This document shows, one piece after another, positions 14,514 through 28,148 of a DNA stretch of 64,000 nucleotides. The position numbers and the translations under genes were made by a program. The DNA lies in the NCBI RefSeq assembly GCF_000189635.1, contig NW_002476045.1, positions 64,466-128,465 of the forward strand. Reading direction: 5' to 3'. Each line of letters opens with the position of its first letter. Position 1 is the stretch's first letter. The stretch is from Tetrahymena thermophila SB210. Lineage: Eukaryota > Ciliophora > Oligohymenophorea > Hymenostomatida > Tetrahymenidae. The notes under the pieces were generated by a model that ran no database searches, had not been told where the DNA came from, and was given only the letters and a program-made list of their open reading frames with translations.

Positions 14514-15290
14514 CTGATCTGCTTTAAAGTTAATTAATTAAATGCCTTTATAATAGTAAACATAAAAAATCAATAAATAAAATTTATTGTATATAAATTT
14601 AGTATTAAATTGTAATTATAATATAAATAAAAAATATACTAAATATTATTTTGTAATTTAAAATTAATTTAATTTATTACTAATTTAGCTGTTTAGGAAT
14701 TTTGTTAATTTCTAATGAATGATTTTTTCGCATTTTAAATTATCAAAAAATAAATATTTTAACTTTCAACACTCCAATTATTCTTTCTTTATATTATATT
14801 ATAATGATATGACCAATTGTCTGTTTTCATGCCTACTTTTCTTATCTAAAAATGGCAAGATTAAAAATATATTGCTAAGCTCTAATCATTGCTTTAATAA
14901 TGCAAAGTCAATGATAAAGAACTTGAGAGTATATTAGAAACAGATGAAACTTCTGAAGAATATTTTGTAAAAAGCTTTGAAAATTATAGCAATATCTGAT
15001 ATGCTTTAAAGTTAACTAATTACATGCCTTTATAATAGTAAATATAGAAATCAATAAATAAAATTTATTGTACATAAATTTAGTATTAAATCGTAATTAT
15101 AATATAAATAAAATATATTTTAAAAATTATTTTGTAATTTAATAATAATTTATTTTTTTACTAATTTAGATGTTTTAGGTATTTATTTTGTTAATTTCTA
15201 ATGAAAGAGTTTTGTATTTTAAATTATCAAAAGATAAATATTTTAACTTACAACACACCAAATATTCTTTCTCTTTATATTATAATGATA
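14331..15290. repeat. tandem duplication (period about 489 bp) of the 3' end of gene A
   Basis: Two direct copies, about 14331-14819 and 14820-15290, are clearly alignable along their whole length. Copy 1 holds the last about 60 codons of TBC gene A, its TGA (14511-14513) and 3' flank. Copy 2 repeats the same coding end (shared words LETDETSEEYFVKSFENY, then SNI and TGA near 15000) and flank, but has no upstream exon, so it is an orphan coding tail. The reading frame of copy 2 remains open, with scattered replacements, suggesting a fairly recent duplication rather than an old decayed one. Confidence 0.85.
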
Positions 15291-15361
15291 TTAAATTCTG
15301 ATCAAAACATTAATTATCAACTATTTTTTTATATTATCTAATCTTGTATATTTTATATTCA

Positions 15362-15440
15362 ATGATTTCAGCAGATTAACAAAATTATGAAGAATTCATA
15401 AGAGTTATTGTCAGAAAAATACCTTAAATCTAAACACATA

Positions 15441-15478
<38 letters not shown>

Positions 15479-16524
15479 GATTAAGTGTGTATCAATTAAA
15501 GCGAGAATTCTATTTCTATAAATTATCAATTCAACTAAACATTACAAAAACCTACTTTTCATTTTGATACTATATTTGATGAGAAATCAACATAATAGCA
15601 AATTTATAATAATGCAGTCTCTCATTTAGTAGATAGTTTGTTTTAAGGAGTGAGTTCTACTATATGGGCAGCTGGGTAAACAGGTTCTGGTAAAAGTTAT
15701 ACCCTTTTTGGAATAAAATAAGATGAGGGAAAAAAAGGAATTGTTTATAGAGCTATTGATTAGATATTTAGTAAAATTAAGAATTTCAATGAATCAAATG
15801 AAGAATAGAAATAATAAAATGAAGAATACAATGCATATATAAGTATTTACACTCTTTATTAAGAAAGGTTAGAAGATTTGCTTGCAGATAAAAGCGAAAA
15901 TTTAAGAATTAAATAAATTGAAGACCAAATTTATATTGAAAAATTAACCAAAATGCAAATTACCAGTGTTTAAGAGTGTTTGGATGTATTATAGAATGGA
16001 ATAAATAAAAACCTTACAAATATAACATTATGTTCTTTACTGTAATCTAGATAATTTTTTTTTATTGAGATTTCTGTTTAGTAAATTAATAAATCATCAG
16101 GTATTGAATAAATGAGCTCACTTAAAATCATTGAATTTGAAGGATATAAAAATTCGATTAGTTTATAGAAATAAAATGAAGTCTTGTTTCATGAAAAACC
16201 TTATTTCTCTAAAACATTGGCAGCCTTTAATAATGTTATTGTTGCTCTTACAAATGAAAATTCTTTCCATATACCTTATAGAGACTCAAAACTAACTAGA
16301 ATCATGCAAGATTCTCTTGGAGGAAATTCAAGAGGCTTAATGATTTGTAATCTAAGTAATTAATATTATAAATTTGAGTAAGTATTAATCAAGATATATT
16401 AAAACCTAATAAAAAAGATACTAAATTCGGATATGAAGATATATTGTACAATTTAAGAATTGCTTCTAGAGTTCAATAAGTAAGAAATCGTATTCTACTT
16501 AACAAGAATTCTTACAACAAGTGA
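15362..16524 (+). CDS. short degenerate kinesin-like motor protein
   Basis: Two exons, 15362-16346 and 16394-16524, split by a 47-bp GT..AG intron whose removal restores the kinesin frame; 371 residues. An in-frame TGA lies shortly upstream, so this Met is the first available. Kinesin features: Walker A GQTGSGKS at 105-112, the late motor block [11 protein letters not shown], then [10 protein letters not shown], and the last helix [19 protein letters not shown]. The switch I (NxxSSRSH) and switch II (DLAGSE) motifs are not recognisable: the positions read SLLQSRQFFF and IIEFEGYKN. There is a run of ten Asn at 29-38. It ends directly after the motor, with no neck, stalk or tail. It may bind microtubules without normal motility, or be a decaying gene, though the frame is intact. 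Confidence 0.75.
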
Positions 16525-17776
16525 TGAATTTTATTTATTTAAACTAAAATAATTCAATAAAATTATTGAAATTTTTATTTTATTAAAAATATTATCAGAA
16601 ATTAATACAATAAATTTAATTTGTAAACAATATTTTTTAAAAATGCAAAACAAATGTTTTATTTTTCATAAAATAAGGTTTCAATATAACAAATTTATTA
16701 AATTAAGTTTCATTAAGAATGTTTTTCTGTTTAGCTTTTAATTTTTTTAAGAAAAAAGAAATAAAATAAATTAATTTACTTTACTGCCGAAATCGAATAA
16801 AACAAATTTAGAAAAATTATTTTAAATTAAACCAATAATTTCTTTTCTTGGTAAAGAGAATTTAAAAAAATCTGCAAAAAATTAAACAATTTAATTATCT
16901 TATTAATTAAAGATTATAATTATAATACATTTTTTTCAAATAAAATTCCAAAAAAACAATTTATTCATTCTCATTTATAGAAAATTATTCATTTAATTAA
17001 TTATTTTTATATGATTAACACTTTTAATATTCACTTTTTTAAAATTTTATTTTGATGATATTAAGGGGGATAGAGTAAAATACCATTTCGATTTACAATA
17101 AAAGAAATTTAATGTTGAAAGGATAGAGAATTTCAATAAATTGTTTATTATTACACTATCGAATACACCCTTTAATATTATAACAACAAAAATTATTATT
17201 TTTGTTTTTCATAATTTTATTAAAAATTAAAGAGTCCACTCTTTGATTCAACAATTTATATTATAAATATTTTATTTAAATTTTCAACAAAATAGAAAAT
17301 AGGATATAATGAAAAATAAAATGACTTAAAATTGTTTGAAAGTTATTAATCCAATCAATTATCACTTTTTTAAATAAATTTATATTAAATTTGTGTGTTT
17401 ATATTTATAAAAAGAATAAATATATACAGAAGTGGCTAAATAGAATATCTTAAGTATTAGAAATATTTAGAATAATGTATTTTATTAATAATAGAATCTT
17501 TAATGATTTGCATAATATTTATTATACTGTTAATCTTTTTGAATTTTTATTCAAAAATCAATATTTTATATTTTTGAAATTTTAATTAATTAATAAAATA
17601 ATTAATAATAGTAGCAAGTTTATATATCTATCTATCAATTTATTCGTTTAGAATATTTTAAACTATTTTAGCTTGCATTATTAGGATCTATAATAGATAA
17701 ATAATTTAGGGAAAGATAATAAGCGCATAGATATTGAATAGTAGACTTAATATTTTGCAGAGTATCAAGATAGGTT
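16525..17776. other. intergenic AT-rich stretch
   Basis: No coding frame, repeat or structured element stood out. It contains the 3' flank of the kinesin-like gene and the 5' flank of TBC gene B, both on the plus strand. Confidence 0.45.
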
Positions 17777-20700
17777 ATGGATAATAAGAAGTTAAAGGAA
17801 ATTGATGACCTTATCAAAGATTACAAAAAAAAAGGAGAAAAAGAGATAATTGAGTAGATTCTGAGCAAAATAAATATTCTACCTCTATAAGTTAATGGGA
17901 TATTAATTAAAGATAATTGGTTGCCAGAATTTGTGAAAAATTTGGATTCAGATGAATAATATTAGTATTTGATGTTTATTGAAAGGGCAATATATCTCGA
18001 GATCAATAAGAAATTTATCAGAAAAATTCAAGAGAATCCGAAGTCTGACGAAAGAAAAAACATTGCAACGATAGAGAAATACTTCTAGACTATCAGTTAA
18101 ATAATTATAAAGGAAAAGATGGACGATGACAATAAAAAATACAGCAAGTTTTTTTAAGAAGACATGAGTAAATTAATAATACCAAAAAAGCATACAGACA
18201 ACCATAAATATGATGTTGAAAGCTTAAAGCAATTTAAATTTTAAAAGAAGGCTAAAAGCTTTCTGGGCATAGGCAAGGCTTCAAGAATGAGAAAGGCAGA
18301 ACTTCTTGATGAAGGTGGTTTTCGAGTAGAGTCTAAGAAAAAGCCAGGAAAAATAGAATATTTATGGAAAGGGGAAGTTGTTTTCAGATTTGAGTTTCAA
18401 AACGAAAACGGAGAAGAATTTGATAAATAAATGAACAATCAAGAAATAGAAGTCAATAATAAAAAGGCTTAATAGGATGATCTTAAAAGAAAAGATAGTA
18501 AAGCTAAAAAGAAAGAAAATACTTTGAAATGGGAAATAAAAGAATGCAAAAGAAGAGTATTAATCAAGTAATTTGTTTATTATAAAAAGATAAATTCAAT
18601 TAAATTATTTTTAATTTGCATTTATTAAAATGATTTTTTTAAATTCTTTTTTTCATATTTCATAAAGGAAATCAGAGGAGAGTGAAGATTGCTTTTATGT
18701 CTACTTGCCAAGAGACAATGCAGAAAAAGTTATTTATTTCTTGATATTTAAGAGAGCTGAAAGAATTTTCAATTAAAAAAAACTTGTGAGGCAATTAATA
18801 GAGAAAAAACAAATAAAAACATAAAATGATTAGAAAGAAGAAACACCAAAAAATTAGATAGAACAAGAGAAAAGCCTAAATGGTAGTCAAAAAGAGATAA
18901 ATAATGGCAGCAAAAAGGAGATAAATTTAAATGAATAGATTAAAGAAATAACGCTTAAGGATTAAAAAGTCGATCAAGAGAACAATTACTTGTTGATTGA
19001 GAAAGATTATAGTCTTAAATAGCTGTTCTCTGATTGTATTAAAAATTTCAAAATAAAATTCATTTAGTCTTGGTATAATTAATATATGTCTCCTGCAACC
19101 AAGCAATTATAGATAAAAAAGAATAGCGTTGGTCAAAGTACCTTTCAAGAATAGCCTTTGGTTTAAATGAAAAGCTTTAATTGTAATGTATATTTTATAT
19201 TTTATTTTATTAGATGTCTTTCTTAATAAAATGATTTGAAAATCATTTATTTTAAATTTTATTTGTTTGATTAATATAAAGAGGGAATAACGTCGACTAT
19301 ATCGTCATCTAATAGACAAAACGAATAGCCCTTGCTGAATATAATTGAAGATCCCAACATTGAAGAGCCTAATTTTGATAATATTTTTAAAAGACCATTC
19401 AAGCAAAGCTCGCAATATAACTCAGATAGCTTAGACGTAGATGATAGAAGTCTTAAGGAAATAGATAAGAATTACATTGATCTCTTTAAGAAAACAGATA
19501 CAAATCACCTTGATTTGAGTAGAATTTAGACTTAGAAAGAAATACAAATGCAAGAAAGTTTAGGCTTTTAAAATGATTACTTAATATAAAGAAATGAAAA
19601 TAAATAATAAGTTTTAATCTAAGATGGAAATAAATTTGGAAAAAAGAATTAAAATGAAGATAAATATAGTAAGTCATAGCAACAGTAATTCAATTAAAGT
19701 TAAAATTATCAAATAAATGTTGGAGAAAAAAACTTGAAAGGAGAAATTGAACAGAGTTCGGCAGGAGAAAATATTTAATTATCACCAAAAGTCTTGTAAA
19801 TTTTAGAACTAGAAATTATATCTCCTGATAATGAACATCCTCTTTAGAAAGAGTTTTTCTTGAAATATCAATATATTTGTGAGCTGAGTAATAGAGAATA
19901 TGTTATCCTTTTAAACAAAGACAACATAATTCCAAATTAAGAGTTGAAACAATTAAATACAGGACCTGAAATGAATACTTTGGCTGAAAAAGGAATCACC
20001 AAATATGTTTTAAAAGATAAAAAGCCATGCTAATTTTCAAATGTAAAAATCAAACAATTTAGTTCAAAAAAAAATGGAATGGAAGAAATTAAATTTGAAG
20101 AGAACAATTTCACTTTCGAAATTTGTATAAAAACAAAAGAACAACAAAATGACAAAGAGGTTGAGCGTGAGTGGGGCAGCTGCAAGTTGCTGTATAAAAA
20201 ATTTTGACTTTTTTAATTTATTAAATGATAAATTGTTAATATGAAAAAAGGTATAATGAACATCTGAAAGACTACAATAATTCTAACAAAAAGAAGAAAA
20301 ATATTGGAAGAGATTTTTGGCTCACTTGCTAACTTAAAGATCCATAAAATAATAATGGAAACACATACTTTGCCTATTTGCATGTGAGTGTATTTCAAAA
20401 TGATTAAAACTCGTATTACGATTATCTTCAAGAAAGAATCAAGAATTAATTGCATTTGAAATGCCCAATGTTTGATGAAAAGGTTTATCTGCCTTACTTT
20501 AATCCAGAGCAAATTGAACTTGCATATGGATTATTACAAGTTTTTAATTGTGAATGGAACTTTTTAGATCATTATAAAGTAAAATTGGATTTTTATTATT
20601 TAATTGATGTTTAATTTGTCTTCAGTTCTATCAAATTTAGACAGATATCCCTAGAATATTGCATAACAACAACATTTAAGCAGATAATTTGAAATCATTT

Positions 20701-23700
20701 TCTGAATACTAAGCTAATATAAGAACTTTTTATCATTTTATGTACATCAGCGAAACAACAAAACTGATGATTTAATCTAAACTCCATAACTAAATCTGGG
20801 TACAGATGGAAAACTGCATTAATGGCAATAGAAACGATGTAATTTTTTATTTTAATTTTTGCATTTGCTAATTTATTTAATTTTTAGGTTGAAATTTTGA
20901 ATGATTTTCAGGCTATGTGCAAAGAAGGAATTCCTCTATAAAATAGATTTTAAACTTGGTACGAGCTCAGTTATTTGATTGACAAAATAGAAAAGTCTTA
21001 TTAATCTTTGACTAATTTCTGTTAAAATATCACAAATTTAAAGGATGATTATGCTAAATTAAAAGAAATTTATGACAAAGAAATTGACATTGAAGCAGCA
21101 GAAGTCAAAAAAAAACTCAAAATGATAGTCTAAAATAGCCAAGATTACCGTATTCTCATCAACTCTATTAAAGAAAAATCTAAAAAGTAAGGCATTAATG
21201 CAGCTCTTAAGAGCTACGGAGTCATCATAGATAGCAACCAGAAAGATAAACAAGATTACATCTTCTAAAAGAGAGAAGATTTCTATTGTTATATTAAGAG
21301 AATAAGTAAGCTCAATGTTTTTTATTATTTTCTTAAACTCTTTCAATAAATCAAGAGAAATATTTTTACATCCATCTACCTTATTATTTTCATTTCTAAA
21401 TCCTTTGTCAAAAATTAAATTGTTTTCATAGTTTAATGTTTTGAGTTGAACTTTTTCACATTTAATATTTTTTAATATTCAGATTTTCAGATAAATTATA
21501 ATATTAGCTTAAATTAAATAAATTCTAATTAAAACTTCTAATATAGTTTGTTAAATTTTATTAGAGATTACAAAAAAAATATTAAAAAATGTTAAATTTG
21601 AAATGAAAATATCCAAAATAAATAAATAAATGAATAATTTATTAAAAAATAGGTCATTATCACTGTGTGCACATAACTCCTCATTTATTCTTAGATTTAA
21701 GTAAAAGACTTGAAAACAGTTTCATTAAAGAAACAACATTTGAAAGATTTAACCAAATCAGTCAAATTGTGAAAGATTTAATTTTCCTAGAGAGCTTAAG
21801 TTTTGATAGAAGGGTTTAAAATTTACAAAAAGGGAAGGTTGAAGACAAGGATAGAATGGTTGAAATAAAGAAAAGAAAAATCTAAAGAAAGAAATATTCT
21901 CTAGAAAAAATAGGAATTCCAATGATAAACTACCATCAAGGATTAATTGACATAATAGATAAACTGATAACATTGAATTAAACAAGCAAAATAAGTTAAA
22001 ATCTAATAGATTTTAAAGTCATTTTACCTGATGTATTTTGGACTCTTTATTGCTTTTATAGACACTGCTTGAAATACTACATTTGCTCCAAATACAGAGC
22101 AAAAGAAATAATCGATGATCTTTTTATATTAAACTTTTGCTTGAAACTTTATATAAGGGAGCTTTGGGAACATTTAGACTCTTTATATATAAATACAGAT
22201 TTTCTGTTTGAGAAGGCTTTTCTTTCTCTTTACTCAAATCTATTTTCAAGAGAGCTTTTGTTCAGAATCTGGGATGTTATATTCTTAGAGATATCGAGAC
22301 AGTAAATAGAAATCAGCTTTATACTAATAGCTATAGCAATGGTGATACTTTCAAAGCTCAAGAATGCTCTCAGTCATGCTAATACAATTGAAGACATTAT
22401 TTTTCTCATTCAAGTAATAATTTCTTTTGTCTTTTAGTATAAAAAAAATAATTAATAAATTAAAAATTTAGAATTACTGCAATTTCGAAGTGAACATAAA
22501 CGAATTTGTCGAGTTGATCTATATATGGATTGACAAATTATTCCTTTAAAAAGACAACAATTAAGAGTAATTCGATGATGATTATTTGCAAGAAAAAATA
22601 GAATTCCAAGAAACAGTCATGGAACAATTCTATGTAAAATATAGCGTTTGCAATAGCTTATTCAGAGATTAATATCTCTTTCAAATGAAAAATATCTGCT
22701 TTTAGAAGCTTTATCAAAATTACTTAAAAATGAAGCAAGACTTGCAAGTAAATAAATTTTTTTATAATTTAATTGTTTATTTATTTATTTATCTAAAAAT
22801 GTAAAGAAAAATAATAAATTAAATATTTTCTATAAAAAAAGATAATATACGAAAAGAAGTAAGCATAAGATTAAGAAATAGTATACCATCCACTCTACTA
22901 AGTTTTGACAAACAATCCACAAATAATACACTTAGTTATTCACTCATTTTCAGCAAAGCTCTCTTTCAACAATAAAATAACAATTACATATGATCGTATT
23001 TCTAAAGAAATCTTTGACGGATATCTCTCATTTAAAATCGATCTATTGAAATTTTAATTGGTAAATTTTATCTTTCAACTGCTTGATTTAAAATTACTTT
23101 AAAGAGAATCAGATAAAAATATTTTTCTAAAATTTATTAATAATTTTTTTATTGAAAATTAATCAAATAAATTTATTCATTTTCAGTTTAATAAAAAATA
23201 ATAAAAAAACTAAGTCAATTACAATTTAATCCAAATTTTATTAAATTTAAAAAAAATGAAAAATTTTAATTAAAGAATAAATAAATAAATTAAAATTTGA
23301 GTAAGATTATAAACTCAAAAACAAATTCATTTTCTTTATTGAGAATAAAAATAATTTTGATTTTTTAAAAAAATTTAATTTTAAATGTTTGTTTGATTAA
23401 CATATTTATTAATATTTTTAAAAGAAACAAATTTTGGGAAGCATCTAAATTAGAATTTAGGATGAATAGAAAGAATACTTTGGACAAATTAACCTAGATA
23501 ATTTATTTTATGATCAGGCAATCAAATTAAATGTTTTAGTTCATGAAAAGACTTAATTATCTGGTAAATCTGCTTATAAACCTATTGGCTACTTTTTGGA
23601 AGTTAGCGTTTTGTTGTAGACTTGCAATACTTTTAATTTGAATTATTCTTAAACTCAAAGAGTGTCTTTTGATTATTTCAAAAACTTAGGAAAGGTAGTC

Positions 23701-26700
23701 AATACATTTTTAAAACAAAATAGCAAGAGTTTTACATTTTAATTCAATTATTGTAAAAATTATTACAAAAACTAAATAAATTTTTACATTTTATAAGTTG
23801 TATTCAATTAATTAATTTTAAAATTTTTAGACTATAACCGAAGATCAGAGAAATATGAAATATGTGGTTAACTAAGCATAGGTTGGAAAGGTAAAAAATC
23901 AGAATTTGAAAGTGTTTAATTGAAAATTTTCTTTTTTTATTAAGGGCATATTGGTTTACTATCCCTCATACTCAAACATGATGTTTTATGATGAACTTGC
24001 TAAATCAGATTTGAACTTAAAATTAGACACTTGCAACTATAATTTACTGACTTTCTGGAAGATTAATTCAACCGTTCCTTTAGAATAAGCGTTATCACTT
24101 ATTGACGACCTATTCCCTTAATAGCTCAAAAAAGAAGAGAAGGAACAACTACTAAGATATTTAGTTAATTTAGATGGCTAATTTTACGTCTTAGATCTTT
24201 TCCTCATTTGTATTTTATATGCCTAAGAGTGCTTTACAACTAAAGCCTCACTCATTTTCAAGTAAAAAAATATTTTCTTTTATTATTTAATTTTAATTTT
24301 ATGAATTATTTTAATTAAAATTATTTAACTAATTAAAAATTAATTTCATTTGTTTCTTAGTTAAATAAAATTAATGAACTATTTAATTAGATAGATAGTT
24401 AGATAAAATTCATTTATTTATTTACTAAAAGTTTTATTTATAATTTAGTTTAACAAAGTTTGTTTAATATTTAGCTAAATAAAATTAATTTATCATTTTA
24501 ATTAAATGATATTGATTTATTTATTTATTTATTTATTTATTATTTTAATTAAATGAAATTGATTTATTGTTTTATTTGATAAGATTCATTTAATACTCAT
24601 TTATTATTTAGCTAAAATTCATTAATATTAATTAATCCTTTATTTGAAAATAAAATTAATTTATTATTTAGCTAAATAAAATTAATTTATCATTTTAATT
24701 AAATGAAGTTGATTTATTGTTTTATTTGATAAGAATCATTTATAATTGAATTAAAAATTAAATTCATAGATTTACTATTTAATTTAATATAACTTTAATC
24801 AAGCTAAATTCGTTTTTAAAATAATTAAATAAATGAAACTGAATTGAACTATATTTTAAATACAAAATTAGATTCATATATAAATTATTTTTATTTTATA
24901 GCTAATTAATTTATTTTTTAAATTATTTAAGGTATTTGAACTTCTTTGAAAGGAGAAGAAAAGAGAGCGATATATCTGATATTACTGTAAAGTCCTTTTT
25001 AGTTGCTTTTTATGAAAGAGTTCAATACTATTTTCCATCGCATTAGTTAATAATTTTAGAAAATTTTATAAATTCAAAGGCTAGTTCTTAGATAAATAAA
25101 GTATTTTTTTATTGATTAAAATAAAAATTGGATTATAATAAAATTTGACTAATTAATAGGTTATGTACGAATACTTCAAAGGGAAAGAGAATTTAACTAG
25201 CTACTTTAGATAAAACATAATTGATAAAGTTTTTGAAAAGAATTTAAGCTTAAACATAGATTTATCAAATCCTGATTTTTTGAAGCATTTGTATGAAATA
25301 TTGAAAACATGTAAAATCATCTATTAAGGAAAACTCATTGTGGATTATCAGCTTAAAAACATGAAATTATAAAAGTAGTTGAAAATTTTGATAGACCAAA
25401 AGAATAAAACATGTGTTATTGATACTTTCAACTCTCAAATTAATGAAGTAATTTATTATTTAATAAGGTTTTATTTGCATTTATTCATTTATTTAATTTT
25501 TTTTTTAAGGTGATTTGCAAATATAACGAAGGAAGTATTAATTTAAAGGATTCTTTAGATAAAAATATCTTAAACTAATGCTTAGAAAGGACATAAATGA
25601 GTGATAAAAAAGCAAGTTCAAACATTGATTTCTTAAAAAATGAAGAATTGAAAAAGTTGCTGTTTCAAAAGCTTCAAAAATACTAAAAAGGGAAACTAAC
25701 TTTTATTTACCAGTTAGAAAATTAGTTGAGATCAGAAGAATACAATATATTGATTGATTAACAGAATATTAGCACATTAGAATAAGAAACTGAGTTATCA
25801 GAAGTAAATTTCTTTTTGTTAAAATAAATTATATTTATTGATTTTTTTGTTTTGGTTGTTATTTGGTTAGGTTACTTACTATTTCAATGATAAGGAAAAA
25901 TTAAAAATGCTAGAAGATTATAAGTCTTTATTGCTTGAAATGATTGAAAAAGAGAAAGATTTCAATATTAATGACATAAAGAAGATATTAGAAAACAGAT
26001 TGAAAGAATTAAAAGCAGATAAAAATGATAAAAATGGAATCTTGGTTATTGACTATAAAAGCAAGACTTCTAGAAGAAGAGAAGAATATAAATTCTCATT
26101 TGATTAATAGGGAAATGCTAAAATTATAAATTTCAATACACAAATAAATGATGTAAATATTAATTAAAAACTAAATAAATAATTAATTAATTAATTTTAA
26201 TCAATAGATTAAATTCACATACAGAGAGGGAGAAATAAAATTGACATATTTCTTTTAATAAGAAATTATAGAGCAATATTTTTAAAAAAACCTTTCTCTT
26301 CAAATAGATTTTACTGATAAATTACTTAAAACTCTTTATTAATAAGTGAAAGATTACATAAAAGGAACGATAATCATTGACTACACACTTAAGGATTGTT
26401 CAAGAAAGGAATAATTCAAAATTTTAATTGACTAAAATAGATAGACTTGTTTTCTTGAAGAAACTCTCAGTCCAAAAATTAATCAAGTATTTATTTTATA
26501 AATTTTAACAATCCAACTAACTCTTTATTAATATGTATTTATTCATTTTTATTGTTAAATTAGATATGTTACTATCCTTAAAATGAAAAAAACTTAGATT
26601 TTACTGATTTTTTTAGTCAGGAAAGCTTTAAAAAATTTTTTTATAGCAATCAAATACTTAACATAGATTTTTCTAACCCAGATTTATTGAAGTATTTGTA

Positions 26701-28148
26701 TTTGATTCTCAGTAAGAAAAAATAACTTAAAAAAGGAGAGCTAGTTATTAAATATGAACTAAAAAACTCATTAATTGAATAAAAATACAATATTTAAATA
26801 GATCTCTCAAATAAAACTTGCTTAATTGACGATTTTTCCCCTCAAAAAATTGTTAAAAAGGTTATCCTTCGAGAAAAAAATGAAGCTCTTATCAAAAAAT
26901 TGCTTTAGTAAAATTTAATATTTATTTACTTATTTTTATTAATAATTTAACCCATGCATTAATCCTTATTATGTAAAACAAACATAAAAAATATCTATAC
27001 ACCCACCCTCTTTTTCAAATTTTTATATTTGAAATATTTATATATTGAATATGTTTTTAAGAGGGTTTTTTATTTAAAAGTTGAAAATTATTTATTTATT
27101 TATAATATTGAATTGAATTTAAATTAATTAATAAAATATTAGATAGCAAAGTAATTTAATAAACTTTGAAGTCTATGATACTTATAATGAAGTTTAGTTT
27201 ATAGATTTGCTAAATTAGATGCCACTTGCACCTTTGCTTTTGACTATAAAGAATATATTCAGTGAAACTCCTCTTGCTTTAGAGGAGAAGAAACAAGATA
27301 TAAGAAATTTGTGTCGCAACCTTAATGTGAAGCTAAATCTTGATCTGTAAATAAATGATGCAAATTAGAAAGATATCAACAATGTATTTTAAGTAAGAGA
27401 TCTATTATATGAATAAAAGAAAGAACACTTAATGTTTAAGGATGAAACGTAGTGCAAAGACTACATTTTCTTACCAAATATAAATATGTATACTCCTTTG
27501 TCAAACATTATATCTAACTTGATTAAGAGTTTTAGTCATAATGAGTAAAGGGCAAAGACCTACATTAAATTAAACTAGAAAAATATTTCTATTTAATAAT
27601 TAATTAAAGTCTGCAAAGTTATCAAAGTTGATAAAAATTAATTATAAGAAATAGCTGATCTAAACTAGTCTTTATTTTAAATTGACAACCAACCAAAAAT
27701 TTTAGACAACTAAATTCTGAGTGTTAACAACAAAAGTGAGTGCTTTGAATAAATCCCTTTCGAATATAAATTGGTTCTAAGCATTAACTTAGAAAAAGCA
27801 GATTAAAAAGCCAAAATAGAGTTTAAAGACAAATTAGACTTAAATGCTAAAAATGATCAAAACTTTAAACAAGAATTAATTTAAAAAGCAGAATAAATAG
27901 AGTCAATTGAAATAACAGTTCCAAAAATTTTCTGCAGATATTAGTTTTAGAATGTTGAGAAGCAGCCTAGTTTCTTTCCTGTGCTAAATATAGAATCACA
28001 AGCAGAAGAAAGAGCTGAAAAAAAAGAAAATTAAATGCTTGCTTCACTATAATTGTAACCAGATGATAAATTTATTGTCACTAAAGATGACTTGAGAGAT
28101 ATTTTTGTTACCAAAATTGTTAATAAATTTGTCAAAGAGTTAAAATGA
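17777..28148 (+). CDS. TBC-domain (Rab-GAP-like) protein, tandem paralogue B, with expanded module array
   Basis: Nineteen exons: 17777-18567, 18668-19187, 19284-20191, 20251-20578, 20626-20838, 20888-21305, 21653-22413, 22472-22747, 22842-23060, 23425-23694, 23831-23890, 23945-24261, 24932-25100, 25160-25447, 25510-25803, 25871-26152, 26208-26486, 26564-26907, 27152-28148. Total 2577 residues with all phases consistent. The TBC domain is in exon 7: YHQG at 1153-1156, DLSKR at 1074-1078, SRELLFRIWDVIFLE. The position three after the Asp is Lys, and the Arg is one further on. Exons 14-18 encode five related modules of about 95 residues (1751-2245), where A and C have one. Each begins with a short beta strand and contains a line like GKLIVDYQLKN followed by ILIDQ. 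The last exon is homologous to the final exons of A and C. Confidence 0.85.
24262..24931. repeat. direct repeats inside intron 12 of TBC gene B
   Basis: This 670-bp intron is made largely of TTTA-rich sequence. A block of about 45 bp beginning TTAGCTAAATAAAATTAATT occurs at 24471 and again at 24668, a period of about 197 bp, with further diverged fragments before and after. Confidence 0.7.

Noticed and set aside
14719..14937. Small plus-strand ORF starting MIFSHFKLSKN
   Set aside because: It lies across the tandem copies of the 3' end of gene A in a different frame from the true coding tail.
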